NCBI RefSeq assembly: GCF_027532945.1
Contig: NZ_JAPZTZ010000009.1
Location: forward strand, 186,001-250,000
Origin: Phreatobacter sp.
Lineage (GTDB): Bacteria; Pseudomonadota; Alphaproteobacteria; Rhizobiales; Phreatobacteraceae
Direction: 5' to 3'
DNA: 64,000 bases
Shown: positions 29,301 through 39,409 of the stretch, piece after piece
Numbering within the stretch: the first letter of the stretch is position 1
How the letters are laid out: each line of letters starts with the position of its first letter
The notes under the pieces: generated by a model
Seen by the model: the letters and a program-made list of their open reading frames with translations, nothing else
Told to the model about the DNA's origin: nothing
Database searches by the model: none
Made by a program: the position numbers and the translations under genes

Positions 29301-29848
29301 TCGGCTACGAGCTCTACCAGCAGATGCTGGAGGAGGCCGTGTCGATGATGAAGGCCGGCTTCGTCGAGGAGACGGTGGAGGACCGCTGGTCGCCGCAGAT
29401 CACCGTCGGCACGCCGATCCTCATTCCCGAAACCTATGTCGAGGACCTCGGCCTGCGCCTGTCGCTCTATCGCCGCCTCGGCGACCTCGACACCGACGAG
29501 GCCATCGACGCCTTCGCCGCCGAGATGATCGACCGCTTCGGCCCGCTGCCCGAGGAGGTCCAGCACCTCGTCAAGGTCGCAGTCATCAAGGCCTATTGTC
29601 GCCGGGCCAATGTCGAAAAGGTCGATTCCGGCCCGCGCGGTATCGTCATGACGTTCCGCCAAGGCAAGTTCGCCAATCCCGCCGGCCTCGTCCGCTACAT
29701 CGGCGAGCAGGGCTCGCTGGCGAAGGTCAGGCCAGACCAGAAGATCGTGTTCATCCGCGACTGGCCGAAGGCCGACGACCGTCTCAAGGGCACCGCGGTG
29801 ATCCTGCGCAACCTCGTGAAGATCGCTGAAACGAAGAAGGCGGCGTGA
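26330..29848 (+). CDS. mfd: Mfd, transcription-repair coupling factor
   Basis: 1172 residues, full length. Mfd removes RNA polymerase stalled at lesions and recruits UvrA. Domains in order: UvrB-like N-terminal module (residues about 20-330), RNA polymerase interaction domain around LAAGDLVVHVDHGIGRFIGL (about 500-580), a RecG-like translocase with GDVGFGKTEVALRA, DEEQHFGVGHKERL and QLRGRVGRAKTRAY, and the C-terminal UvrA-binding inhibitory domain. Walker and DExx-box residues are intact. It is translationally coupled to sdhE. Confidence 0.96.
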   Translation: MAKRSPADVVASRGRLTLAGVPQGFDALVVADLARQLHAKGNQASPELVVICRDGPRMQAMETALAFFAPGIEILPVPAWDCQPYDRASPNGALMARRMLTLSRLARTTGRATPAIVLTTINAALQRVPSRDLLARQSLSAAPGNVIAMGDLQTWLETNGYLRTSTVREVGEYAVRGGILDLFAPGLDAPIRLDFFGDQLESIRSFDPETQRTTGNLKRLDLVPTSEVQITSETMVKFRLAYVRAFGGSTKGDALYEAVSEGRRHPGVEHWMPLFHDKLDTLFDYVPDAGIVLDAQVEEAAKERLTTIADYYDARKSQMEQDGSGASYKPLPPDALYLTPADWDRRRGGEAVVKLSPFALAGASDGAMLDLEGRRGRSFAAERADENANVFDAVTAHVAALRQEKKRVLIAAWSEGSRERLQPILEDHGLKPLRPVASWASAEALRGDEIALAVLGIEEGFETPDLVVIGEQDILGDRLVRAQKRRKRAQDFLSDVTTLAAGDLVVHVDHGIGRFIGLKTVTAVGAPHDCVEIHYAGGDKLFLPVENIELLSRYGSEDAEAQLDKLGGGAWQQRKARLKKRILEMAAGLIKIAAARQLREAPRLVPPDGAYDEFAARFPYDETDDQANAIDAVLDDLGAGRPMDRLICGDVGFGKTEVALRAAFAAVMGGKQVAVVVPTTLLARQHFKTFSERFKGLPVTVAQASRMVGSVDLAAAKKGLADGTVDIVVGTHALLGKAIAFKDLGLVIVDEEQHFGVGHKERLKELRAEVHVLTLTATPIPRTLQLAMTGVRDLSIIATPPVDRLAVRSFVTPFDPLIIREALLRERYRGGQAFFVCPRIEDLAEAEAFLREHVPEAKFIIAHGQMAAGELEDRIGAFYDGKVDILLSTTIVESGLDIPRANTLIVWRADMFGLAQLYQLRGRVGRAKTRAYALFTLPENKPVTAQAEKRLKVLQSLDSLGAGFQLASHDLDIRGAGNLLGDEQSGHIKEVGYELYQQMLEEAVSMMKAGFVEETVEDRWSPQITVGTPILIPETYVEDLGLRLSLYRRLGDLDTDEAIDAFAAEMIDRFGPLPEEVQHLVKVAVIKAYCRRANVEKVDSGPRGIVMTFRQGKFANPAGLVRYIGEQGSLAKVRPDQKIVFIRDWPKADDRLKGTAVILRNLVKIAETKKAA

Positions 29849-30063
29849 GGTCGCCTGCCGGCCATGCCCCGTGGTGACAAATGAACGGTGAAAGCCTGGG
29901 CGGTGATCTGGCGATCCCGTTCAGGCTTCCCTATTTTTACGGTCAGAGTTCCCTTGCCCGTCCCGGCATGTATCTCGCATTCTCGGTGCCAGGGTTTCGC
30001 CTTGGAGTGGACACAGCAGGATTGGACTGATCGGGGGTGCCGCTCCACCGGCACGAGAGGACG

Positions 30064-30459
30064 ATGACCAAGGACGCCATGCCTCAAGCATTCCATCCGG
30101 TCGGGGCAGCAAAGCCGCTGGCCATGGCGGGCAAACGCGACGAGCGCGACCAGGATCCCGGCGGTCCCGGCACCTCGGTCATCGCCAAGACGCGCCCCCA
30201 GACCAAGCGCCCGAGCCTTTATCGCGTGTTGTTGCTGAACGACGACTACACGCCGATGGAGTTCGTGGTGCACATCCTCCAGAAATTCTTCAACAAGAGC
30301 GCCGATGACGCCACCCGCATCATGCTGCACGTCCACCAGCACGGCGTCGGCGAATGCGGGGTCTACACCTATGAGGTCGCCGAAACGAAAGTGACCCAGG
30401 TCATGGACTTCGCCCGCAAGAACCAGCACCCTCTCCAATGCGTGATGGAGAAGAAGTGA
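30064..30459 (+). CDS. clpS: ClpS, ClpA adaptor for N-end rule substrates
   Basis: 131 residues. ClpS binds N-terminal Leu, Phe, Tyr or Trp and hands the protein to ClpAP. The ligand pocket motif [13 protein letters not shown] is clear, as is the HVHQHG[13 protein letters not shown] segment that contacts ClpA. The N-terminal ~50 residues before the core are longer than in E. coli and probably flexible. The ATG at 30064 has GAGAGG upstream; a GTG 27 bases earlier is possible. clpA follows 71 bases later. Confidence 0.94.
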   Translation: MTKDAMPQAFHPVGAAKPLAMAGKRDERDQDPGGPGTSVIAKTRPQTKRPSLYRVLLLNDDYTPMEFVVHILQKFFNKSADDATRIMLHVHQHGVGECGVYTYEVAETKVTQVMDFARKNQHPLQCVMEKK

Positions 30460-30530
30460 TTTGCCCCGGGGCCGCCCAGCCGGCCCTCCCAGGCGCCGTC
30501 AGGCGCCGCGACCGATAATCCGAGGTTCCC

Positions 30531-33017
<2,487 letters not shown>

Positions 33018-33046
33018 CCGTTCGCCATCACGATCCCGCGGATGCG

Positions 33047-33085
33047 AGCCCGGCCGTCACCGACGCGCCGGGCTTCGTCGTTTCA
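33047..33085 (+). terminator. likely terminator of clpA
   Basis: An 8-bp stem AGCCCGGC / GCCGGGCT with a 12-base loop is followed by a T-rich stretch (TTCGTCGTTT). It begins 29 bases after the clpA stop. The T tract is broken, so efficiency is uncertain. Confidence 0.55.
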
Positions 33086-33184
33086 GGATTGGTCGCTTCC
33101 GGCTCCCCCTTTCGGGCGATGAATGGCCTTCATGCAGCATCGTTCCTTGCCAAGCCCGACGCTTCCGCGGCGTGATCGGCGGTG

Positions 33185-33922
33185 ATGTCAGCCGCCGAGC
33201 CCTCCCTTCCCCTCAGCCAGTCCGCCTATTTCCGCCAGGGATTGCGGGCTGCGGTCGCGCTTCCCGCCGTGATTCTTGCCGCGACCTTCATCGGCATCGG
33301 CTCCGTCTGTGCCGGCTACGGCATGCCTCTCGCCTGGGCGCTGCTCGCTACGGTGCTGATCTGGGCGGGGCCGGCCCACCTCATCCTCGTCGGCGGACTT
33401 GCCTCCGGCGCATCCTGGGTCGCGGTTGGAATCACCGTCGGCCTGTCCTCGGTGCGCCTGCTGCCCATGGTCGTGTCGCTGCTGCCCTATCTCCGGTTGC
33501 AGAACCGCAACCCGGTCGTGGCGGTGATCTGCGCCCATTTCGTCGCCATTTCCATCTGGGTCGAGGGCCTGAGGCTGCTGCCGCAGATCGATGCCGAGGG
33601 CCGGGTGCCGTTCTTCCTCGGGCTCGGGACGGGGCTCCTTGCCTCCGCCACCACCGCGACGGCGGTCGGCTATTTCCTCGCCGGCATCATCCCGCCGGCC
33701 TTCAGCGCGGCGCTGCTCTTCCTCACGCCGATCTTCTTCCTGCTGTCGCTCTTCACCACAGCGCGCGCGCTCTCCGATCGCCTTGCCATCGGCTTCGGCT
33801 TCTTCGGGCTCCTGGCGGCAAGCACGATCGGTGACGGGCTGGAGCTGCTCTATGCCGGCCTTGGTGGCGGCACGCTCGCCTATGGCCTCGCGCGGTTGAA
33901 GCGCCTGCGGGAGGCGCCATGA
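33185..33922 (+). CDS. azlC: AzlC family branched-chain amino acid exporter, large subunit
   Basis: 245 residues with about seven or eight membrane helices. AzlC hallmarks: the early FRQGLRAAVALPAVILAATFIGIGSVCAGYGM, then WAGPAHLILVGGLASGASW and the positively charged LRLLPMVVSLLPYLR loop. AzlC pairs with the small AzlD to export branched-chain amino acids or analogues. The ATG at 33185 follows an alternative GTG by one codon. Its end overlaps the azlD start by 4 bases. Confidence 0.87.
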   Translation: MSAAEPSLPLSQSAYFRQGLRAAVALPAVILAATFIGIGSVCAGYGMPLAWALLATVLIWAGPAHLILVGGLASGASWVAVGITVGLSSVRLLPMVVSLLPYLRLQNRNPVVAVICAHFVAISIWVEGLRLLPQIDAEGRVPFFLGLGTGLLASATTATAVGYFLAGIIPPAFSAALLFLTPIFFLLSLFTTARALSDRLAIGFGFFGLLAASTIGDGLELLYAGLGGGTLAYGLARLKRLREAP

Positions 33923-34269
33923 CCCTCTTTGGCTCCGATCCGACACCCTATATCGCGCTGCTTCTGGTCGGCGTGCTTCCCAGCGAGATCTGGCGCTGGA
34001 TGGCGCTGGTCGTCGGGCGTGGCCTCGACGAGACCTCCGAGATCCTGGTCTGGGTGCGAGCGGTAGCCACGGCGACCCTCGCAGCGGTCGTGGCGAAGCT
34101 CGCCTTCTTCCCCGGTGGAGCGCTTGCCGACCTGCCGACTGGTTGGCGTGTTGCGGCCTTCGTCATCGGCCTCACGGCCTATGCAGCGGGGCGGAAATCC
34201 GTGCTGCTTGGCGTCCTCTCGGCCGAGGCGGTGATCGTCGGGGCCTCGCTCTGGCTCGGGATCCGCTGA
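33919..34269 (+). CDS. azlD: AzlD domain protein
   Basis: 116 residues and about four helices; TPYIALLLVGVLPSEIWRWMAL and the later WVRAVATATLAAVVAKLAFFP are the AzlD pattern of an R-x-x-P-like small subunit. It starts inside the azlC stop (ATGA overlap), so the two are coupled and probably form the heteromeric exporter. Its stop abuts that of the convergent HIT gene with no base between. Confidence 0.84.
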   Translation: MTLFGSDPTPYIALLLVGVLPSEIWRWMALVVGRGLDETSEILVWVRAVATATLAAVVAKLAFFPGGALADLPTGWRVAAFVIGLTAYAAGRKSVLLGVLSAEAVIVGASLWLGIR

Positions 34270-34713
34270 TCAGCTGCCGGCCTGCATGGCCTCAAGCGCG
34301 CTGCGGATGGTCGCCGCGTGTTTCGCCAGAACCTCGCCGTTCTCCATCGCGCCGGTATGCGGGCGGAGGGCGACGCCATCCCAGCGCGGCAGGACGTGGA
34401 CGTGGATGTGGAACACCACCTGGCCGCCGGCGCTCTCGTTGAACTGCTGGATCGTCAGTCCATCGGCCGCCATGGCCTTCTTCACGCCCTTGGCGACGAA
34501 CTGCACCGCCTTGGCGAGCTCGGCGAGGTCGTCAGGGTTGATGTCGAGGATGTTGCGCGCAGCCGCTTTGGGGATCACCAGCACGTGGCCATCGGCACGG
34601 GGCATGATGTCCATGAAGGCCAGCACCTTGTCGGTCTCGTAGACCTTGTGGGCCGGCATCTCGCCGCGCAGGATCTTGGCGAAGACGTTGTTCGGATCAT
34701 AGGCGGCGGACAT
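34270..34713 (-). CDS. HIT family protein
   Basis: 147 residues. The histidine triad FHIHVHVLPRW is intact, with upstream NIFAKI-like NVFAKILRGEMPAHKVYE and FMDIMPRADGHVLVIPK. HIT proteins hydrolyse phosphoramidates or dinucleoside polyphosphates; this layout is the HinT/HIT-like nucleotide hydrolase group. The ATG at 34713 has GAGGGTG upstream, and the longer reading frame adds nothing conserved. Confidence 0.93.
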   Translation of the reverse strand: MSAAYDPNNVFAKILRGEMPAHKVYETDKVLAFMDIMPRADGHVLVIPKAAARNILDINPDDLAELAKAVQFVAKGVKKAMAADGLTIQQFNESAGGQVVFHIHVHVLPRWDGVALRPHTGAMENGEVLAKHAATIRSALEAMQAGS

Positions 34714-34784
34714 GGAAACACCCTCGCGATGAGAACCGCGAGGGTGTCGCAATCCGATGGCGCGGCGTCAAGCGCCGCAGCCGA

Positions 34785-35027
34785 TCACCAGTAGTAGCGG
34801 CGGCGCACGAAGCGACGGCGAACCACAAAGACGCGCCGGCGGCGCACGACGAACACGCGGCGGCGACGCCGACGCACGATGTAGTACTGCATCTCCGTCG
34901 GGGTCGCGGCGGCCGGAGCCACCGGAGCGACGGGAGCGGTGGCAGGCGCGGCCTGGGCCGAACCGGCGGCGGCAGCGACGGCCAGACCGCCGAGGGCGGC
35001 CACGGCGAAAGTGCGACGATGGATCAT
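34785..35027 (-). CDS. exported Arg-rich protein with P-x-E-M motif (copy B)
   Basis: 80 residues. I chose the ATG at 35027 because AGGAG is 8 bases upstream; an ATG two codons earlier is too close to it. The N-terminus MIHRRTFAVAALGGLAVAAAAGSAQA is a signal with a twin-arginine-like start. An Ala/Pro linker leads to PTEM near residue 47 and a tail with 16 Arg in 30 residues, built from two RRRR-VFVV units. It is the middle-sized relative of copies A and C and lies 156 bases downstream of copy C on the same strand. Function unknown. Confidence 0.7.
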   Translation of the reverse strand: MIHRRTFAVAALGGLAVAAAAGSAQAAPATAPVAPVAPAAATPTEMQYYIVRRRRRRVFVVRRRRVFVVRRRFVRRRYYW

Positions 35028-35107
35028 GGGCATTTCTCCTCAGGCAGGCTGCGCATCGGGGGGCACGGTGATGCGCGGGTGACGCGGCGTCAATCCGCTT
35101 CGTTACC

Positions 35108-35120
35108 GACAGTCACTGTC
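35108..35120. promoter_or_regulatory. perfect 6-1-6 palindrome upstream of copy B
   Basis: GACAGTCACTGTC is perfectly palindromic around one base and lies 81 bases before the copy B start. It is a plausible dimer-binding site. No matching regulator can be named from sequence. Confidence 0.4.
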
Positions 35121-35136
35121 ATGTGTTTCTGCCTGT

Positions 35137-35173
35137 CGACGCCCGGCGGCGGAGGCCATGTCGCCGGGCGTCG
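35137..35173 (-). terminator. 12-bp hairpin 3' of copy C
   Basis: Perfect arms CGACGCCCGGCG and CGCCGGGCGTCG with a 13-base loop, 11 bases after the copy C stop. No T tract follows on that strand, so it may end transcription with Rho or protect the transcript 3' end rather than act as a classic terminator. Confidence 0.45.
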
Positions 35174-35183
35174 GAGGGTGGCG

Positions 35184-35441
35184 TCAGGCGCGGCGCGCGG
35201 TGCGGCGGGCCACCCGGCGGGCGCGGCGATGGGCGCGGCGGGCATGGCGGCGAGCATGGCGGCGGCCACGGCGGCGCATCTCGACCGGCTCGCCGGCCTC
35301 CGGCGTCACGGTGGTGGTGGCGGCGGGCTCGATGGCGCTCAGAACCTCGGCGGCGGGAGCGGCCTGGGCGGCAGCGGCGGCGAGGGCGGTCGCGGCGACA
35401 CCAGCACCGAGGGCGGTGAAGAACGAGCGGCGATGCATCAT
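35184..35441 (-). CDS. exported Arg-rich protein with P-x-E-M motif (copy C)
   Basis: 85 residues, preceded by AAGGAG. The start MMHRRSFFTALGAGVAATALAAAAAQA is a twin-arginine-like signal; an acidic/Ala linker leads to PVEM near residue 54 and a tail of short RRxA/RRHA units with 17 Arg in 31 residues. It has no Trp or Tyr in the tail, unlike copies A and B. With copy B it forms a leftward tandem pair. A 10-base palindrome, GAACCGGTTC, lies at 35477-35486 upstream. Function unknown. Confidence 0.7.
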   Translation of the reverse strand: MMHRRSFFTALGAGVAATALAAAAAQAAPAAEVLSAIEPAATTTVTPEAGEPVEMRRRGRRHARRHARRAHRRARRVARRTARRA

Positions 35442-35659
35442 GGTCAATCTCCTTGGGGTTCGAAGCGAAACCGTGTGAACCGGTTCGAGGGTGACTGTGC
35501 TCCTCGCCATCTGAACCGCTCATATCGCCGCGTTTAGGAGCCGTTCATCGCCGCAGGCGTGCGTAACGGGGGGTCGTTCACCGCGGCATCGGGCTGACAT
35601 GATCGGCTCCAATCATGCCCGCCAGCGCAGGGAAAGCCGCACCCGCCGAAGGAGAGCCC

Positions 35660-35976
35660 ATGGCCATCGACCCCAGCATCGCCGCCAAGGCCGCCGAAGA
35701 GGCGGAGGCCGAGGAGAAGCGCAAGGCCGCCGAGAACGGCTCATGGGTCGACGTCGCGGACGTTGCCGGCAGTGTCCTCGACCTCGTTGGAACCGCCGCT
35801 TCCACCGTCGGCCGCACCACGGCTGCAGCAGCCAGCACGGTGACCGAGACGGCCGGCACCCTCGCCACCGGTGCCTTCGAGACGGGTGGCGCCATCGTTT
35901 CCGGTGCCGCCGAAACCGCCGGATCGATCGTCTCGGGTGTCGCCGACGTGGTGGGGGGCTCTTCGACGGCCTGTAA
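35660..35976 (+). CDS. Ala/Thr-rich small protein, probably frameshifted near its end
   Basis: The ATG at 35660 has GGAGAG upstream. The first ~97 codons encode an acidic helix (IAAKAAEEAEAEEKRKAAE), then Ala/Thr/Gly/Val repeats of the form ETxGxIVSGxAxTxG ending VADVVGG. In frame, the reading then runs on to 36316, 329 bases into the opposite-strand DUF482 gene, as low-complexity Arg/Pro sequence. One extra G in the run of six at 35953-35958 would instead give a clean end, GLFDGL, with the TAA at 35974-35976. I give that end. Function unknown. Confidence 0.5.
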
Positions 35977-35987
35977 GGCCGGAGCCG

Positions 35988-37166
35988 TCAGTCCTGCTCT
36001 TCCATCTCGGCGCGGCGGAACGGCGTCAAAGCGCCGAGTTCATCGATCGCCTCGGCGATATAGCGCCGCTCGCGCTCCAGATAGTCCTCGACCGCCCGGC
36101 GGAAGCCGCGATCGACAATCAGATGGGTCGAATAGGTCGTCACCGGCTTGTAGCCTCGTGCCAGCTTGTGCTCGCCCTGAGCCCCTGCCTCGACGCGCTT
36201 CAGGCCCTTCTCGATGGCAAAGTCGATGGCCTGATAGTAGCAGACCTCGAAATGCAGGAAGGGGTGCTGCTCGACCGCGCCCCAATGGCGCCCATAGAGC
36301 ACCTCCCGGCCGATGAAATTGATGGCGCCGGCAACGTAGCGGCCCTCGCGTTCGGCCATGACCAACAGGATTCGGTCCGCCATCCGCTCACCAATCAGCG
36401 AGTAGAAGGCCCGCGTCAGATAGGGCCGGCCCCATTTGCGCGAGCCGGTATCCATGTAGAACGCGAAGAAGTCGTCCCAGACCGCCTCCGTCAGCTCGCG
36501 CCCGGTGAGGCGGCGGATGGTGATGCCGTTCCCCTCCAGCGCATCGCGCCGCTCACGGCGGATCACCTTGCGCTTGCGGGAGGAGAGGGCGGTGAGGAAA
36601 TCCTCGAAGGTGCCATAGCCCTCATTCTCGAAGTGGAACTGGGTATCGGTGCGCTGCAGATAGCCTGCCTCGCCCATCAGGGCCCATTCGTCCTCCGGGC
36701 AGAAGGTAACGTGAAGCGAGGAGACGCCGGCTTCGGCCGCGACCTGCGCCGCACCCTGAACGAGGGCCGACCGCGCCAGATCCGCACCTTCCCCGGGGCG
36801 GACCAGCAGGCGGCGCCCGGTGGCTGGCGTGAAGGGCACGCTCGCCTGCAGCTTCGGATAGTAGCGCCCGCCGGCGCGCTCATAGGCATCGGCCCAGCCG
36901 GCGTCGAACACGTATTCGCCGCGGGAATGGCTCTTCAGGTAGCAGGGCAGGATGCCGGCGACCGCACCGCCACGCTCGAGAACGAGGTGATGGCCGAGCC
37001 AGCCGGTCTCCCGCACCGCGGATTTCGATTCCTCCAGTGACAGGAAGAAGGCGTGGTCGAGGAAAGGGTCGACGGCACCCGTGGAATCGGCGGCGCAGGC
37101 ATTCCAGTCTCCCGCCGCGATGTCCATGAGGCTGCGGGCGACACGGATGGTGAAGCTGTCAGACAT
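35988..37166 (-). CDS. DUF482 (FemAB/GNAT-like) protein
   Basis: 392 residues matching the COG3146/DUF482 family, a double-GNAT fold related to FemAB aminoacyltransferases. Signatures: FLDHAFFLSLEESKSAV near residue 35, the LPCYLKSHSRGEYVFDAGWADAYERAGGRYYPKLQ block, SSRKRKVIRRERRDA, and CYYQAIDFAIEKGLKRVEAGAQGEHK. No enzymatic reaction has been shown for the family. It precedes gdpD-like and ridA-like genes in the same leftward direction but after a 10-base gap downstream of them. Confidence 0.84.
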   Translation of the reverse strand: MSDSFTIRVARSLMDIAAGDWNACAADSTGAVDPFLDHAFFLSLEESKSAVRETGWLGHHLVLERGGAVAGILPCYLKSHSRGEYVFDAGWADAYERAGGRYYPKLQASVPFTPATGRRLLVRPGEGADLARSALVQGAAQVAAEAGVSSLHVTFCPEDEWALMGEAGYLQRTDTQFHFENEGYGTFEDFLTALSSRKRKVIRRERRDALEGNGITIRRLTGRELTEAVWDDFFAFYMDTGSRKWGRPYLTRAFYSLIGERMADRILLVMAEREGRYVAGAINFIGREVLYGRHWGAVEQHPFLHFEVCYYQAIDFAIEKGLKRVEAGAQGEHKLARGYKPVTTYSTHLIVDRGFRRAVEDYLERERRYIAEAIDELGALTPFRRAEMEEQD

Positions 37167-37176
37167 GGCCGGCAGA

Positions 37177-37929
37177 TTAGGCGAGATAGCCCTCGAAGGT
37201 CACCTGATCCGCATGCTTCGCCGCGATCACACGCTCGTCATCCGTGCGTACCGTCCAGCAGATCACCGGCTTGCCGGCAGCGCGGAACGCCGTCGTCGCG
37301 GCATTGGGCAGGTCCGCGACGCGCCAGGAGAGGAAATCCGGCTCCGTGCGGGAGGCATGGGCGAGGGTGGCGAGGTCGCGGCGCACCGCCTCCGGCAGCT
37401 TCGCCCAATGGGCTCCGGCATAATGGCTCTCGGCGACGATGCCGCGCACCAGGGCAGAGGCGTTCTCCTTCAGCCAGGCGATGGGGCCGGGATCGAAGGA
37501 CATCAGGGCGAGCGGGCCTGTGTAGCTGGCCGCCAGCGCCGCAACGCGGCGGGTGAGATCGAGCCGCCCGTCGAATTCCGATTTGATTTCCACCACCAGC
37601 GGCACGCGGCCGGCGACCTGCGCGAACAGGTCGGCGAGCGTCCCCATCCGGTCGTCCGTCGCCTTGAACGTGGTGGCGCGCAGGTCGGCGACAGTCCGCG
37701 AACCGACCCGGCCGCTCGCCGTGGTGAGACGGTCGAGGGTCGAATCATGGAAGACGATGGCGTCGCCATCGGCCGTCGGCTGGACGTCGCATTCGATGGC
37801 ATAGCCGCCGGCAATGGCGGCAGCGAAGGCGCGCGGGCAGTTCTCAAGGGTGCCGGCGGCAAGGCCATGCAGCCCGCGATGGGCGATGGGCCGCGCCGTC
37901 AGCCAGGACAGATCAGCGCGCCCGGCCAT
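37177..37929 (-). CDS. glycerophosphodiester phosphodiesterase
   Basis: 250 residues, one GDPD TIM barrel. Catalytic residues are visible: AHRGLHG near residue 16, ENCPRAF, the metal-binding E-C-D-V and the catalytic His in VFHDSTLDRLT; VVEIKSE follows in the middle. No signal peptide, so cytoplasmic. It hydrolyses glycerophosphodiesters to glycerol 3-phosphate and an alcohol. Its ATG overlaps the TGA of the RidA gene by one base, so they are coupled. Confidence 0.9.
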   Translation of the reverse strand: MAGRADLSWLTARPIAHRGLHGLAAGTLENCPRAFAAAIAGGYAIECDVQPTADGDAIVFHDSTLDRLTTASGRVGSRTVADLRATTFKATDDRMGTLADLFAQVAGRVPLVVEIKSEFDGRLDLTRRVAALAASYTGPLALMSFDPGPIAWLKENASALVRGIVAESHYAGAHWAKLPEAVRRDLATLAHASRTEPDFLSWRVADLPNAATTAFRAAGKPVICWTVRTDDERVIAAKHADQVTFEGYLA

Positions 37930-38387
37930 CACGCGATCTCGACCAGCGCCTCGACCTCGACGGCGGCATTGGCCGGCAGCGCGGCGACACCGATCGTCGA
38001 GCGGGCGTGGCGGCCCTTGTCGCCGAAGACTTCCACCATCAGGTCGGACGCGCCGTTCATCACCTTGGGGCCGTCGAGGAAGTCGGGCGTGCAGTTGATG
38101 AAACCGCCGAGGCGGACGATGCGGATGACACCGTCGAGATTGCCAATCGCGGCCTTGATCTGGGCGATGACGTTGAGGCCGCACTGGCGTGCCGCCTTCT
38201 GCCCTTCCTCGATCGAGACGCCGCCACCCAGCTTGCCCGCCATCAGCCCGTTCGGGCCGAGCGAGATCTGGCCGGAGACGGTCAGCAGCGAGCCGCTGCG
38301 CACGTAAGGCACGTAATTGGCGACGGGCGCGACGGGCTCGGGGAGCACGATGCCGAGTTCGGCGAGACGGGCGGTGATGGCGGACAT
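37929..38387 (-). CDS. RidA family protein
   Basis: 152 residues, YjgF/RidA fold. Seen are VSGQISLGPNG, QKAARQCGLNVIAQIKAAIGNLD, and the active-site Arg region GRHARSTIGVAALPANAAVEVE. RidA deaminates reactive enamine or imine intermediates; this longer group (about 150 residues) may have another substrate. It heads a leftward operon with the GDPD gene. Confidence 0.9.
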   Translation of the reverse strand: MSAITARLAELGIVLPEPVAPVANYVPYVRSGSLLTVSGQISLGPNGLMAGKLGGGVSIEEGQKAARQCGLNVIAQIKAAIGNLDGVIRIVRLGGFINCTPDFLDGPKVMNGASDLMVEVFGDKGRHARSTIGVAALPANAAVEVEALVEIA

Positions 38388-38568
38388 GGCAGGACCTCGA
38401 CCACTGGCAACGGAGAAGCGCCGGGACCCTGCCTCAAGGGGACGGCCGCGACAAGACGGAACGCAGCGACACATCCATGCCGCGTTGTCGCCGCCGGTCC
38501 GCCCCTGTAGCCTGCGACGCACCGGCCCGACCCTGTGACGCGCGGATGCCCCGCGCCCGGAGCCCCCG

Positions 38569-39402
38569 ATGCCATCTGCCGTGCCCTCGCGCTCAGTCCT
38601 CCTGTCCGCCGTTGTCCTCGCTGTCTTCGCCCCTGCGGCGCGCGCCCAGGCGCCGACCCTTGCGCCGCACCGGGCGGTCTACGAGCTGAAGCTCGACGAT
38701 CGGCGCGCCTCCGGTAGCCTTGAGCAGGCGCGGGGCCGCATTCTCTTCGAGACCACCGGCAATCGCTGCGAGGGCTTCACCACCAATTTCCGCCAGGTGG
38801 TCGAACTCACCATGAATGGCAATCGGGTCGTTATGGACGCCCGCACCGCCCATTTCGAGGAGGGTGACGGCTCCGGCTTCCGGTTCACCTCCCGCGCCAC
38901 CCAGAACGGCGCGCCCTATCTGGAGACCGACGGCAGCGCCAACCGCGCCGCCGATGCGGTTGCGGTTCGCCTGCGCAAGCCGCGCGAGGGCACGCAGAGC
39001 CTCGACCGCGCGGTCATCTTCCCCACCGAGCACCTGCTGCGCATGGTCGAGGCCGCCCGCGAGGGCCGCACCATCCTGGAGGCCAAGGTCTATGACGGTG
39101 CCGAGACGGGCGATCGCGTCTATGACGCCACCGCCATCATCGGCCGCCGCATGGAGGGCGAGCCCCAGGAGGCCGAGCCCGCCGCGCGCGACCCGCGGCT
39201 TGCCGGGCTCCCCCGCTGGCCGGTGACGATCAGTTATTTCGAGCAGGGCAAGGACGGCGGAACGCCGGCCTATTCCATCGCCTTCGAACTCTACGAGAAC
39301 GGCGTGTCGCGCCGCATGGTCATCAACTATCCGGAATTCTCGCTGCGCGGCGAGCTCATCCAGCTCGACTGGCAGGCCGCGACGCCCTGCGAGAGGCCGT
39401 GA
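38569..39402 (+). CDS. eipB: EipB (DUF1849) envelope integrity protein
   Basis: 277 residues: signal peptide ending AARAQA (about residue 27), then the DUF1849 spiral beta fold opening LAPHRAVYELKLDDRRASGSLEQARGR. The two cysteines that form the conserved disulfide in Brucella EipB are present (C67 in NRCEGF and C274 in ATPCERP). EipB is a periplasmic protein needed for cell envelope integrity in Brucella. It faces the convergent dinB gene with 7 bases between stops. Confidence 0.88.
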   Translation: MPSAVPSRSVLLSAVVLAVFAPAARAQAPTLAPHRAVYELKLDDRRASGSLEQARGRILFETTGNRCEGFTTNFRQVVELTMNGNRVVMDARTAHFEEGDGSGFRFTSRATQNGAPYLETDGSANRAADAVAVRLRKPREGTQSLDRAVIFPTEHLLRMVEAAREGRTILEAKVYDGAETGDRVYDATAIIGRRMEGEPQEAEPAARDPRLAGLPRWPVTISYFEQGKDGGTPAYSIAFELYENGVSRRMVINYPEFSLRGELIQLDWQAATPCERP

Positions 39403-39409
39403 GCGCCGC

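Noticed and set aside
26261-29662. 1133-codon open frame opposite mfd
   Set aside because: Antisense shadow of mfd with the same compositional signature; no domain recognisable.
29849-30063. Possible mfd terminator, AAGCCTG...CAGGCTT then a T-rich stretch
   Set aside because: Only a 7-bp stem across a loop of about 25 bases; too weak to annotate. I see no other motif in this gap.
35977-36316. Arg/Pro-rich extension of the Ala-rich gene
   Set aside because: It overlaps the well-supported DUF482 gene by more than 300 bases and changes composition abruptly at a G run; treated as a frameshift artefact or mutation.
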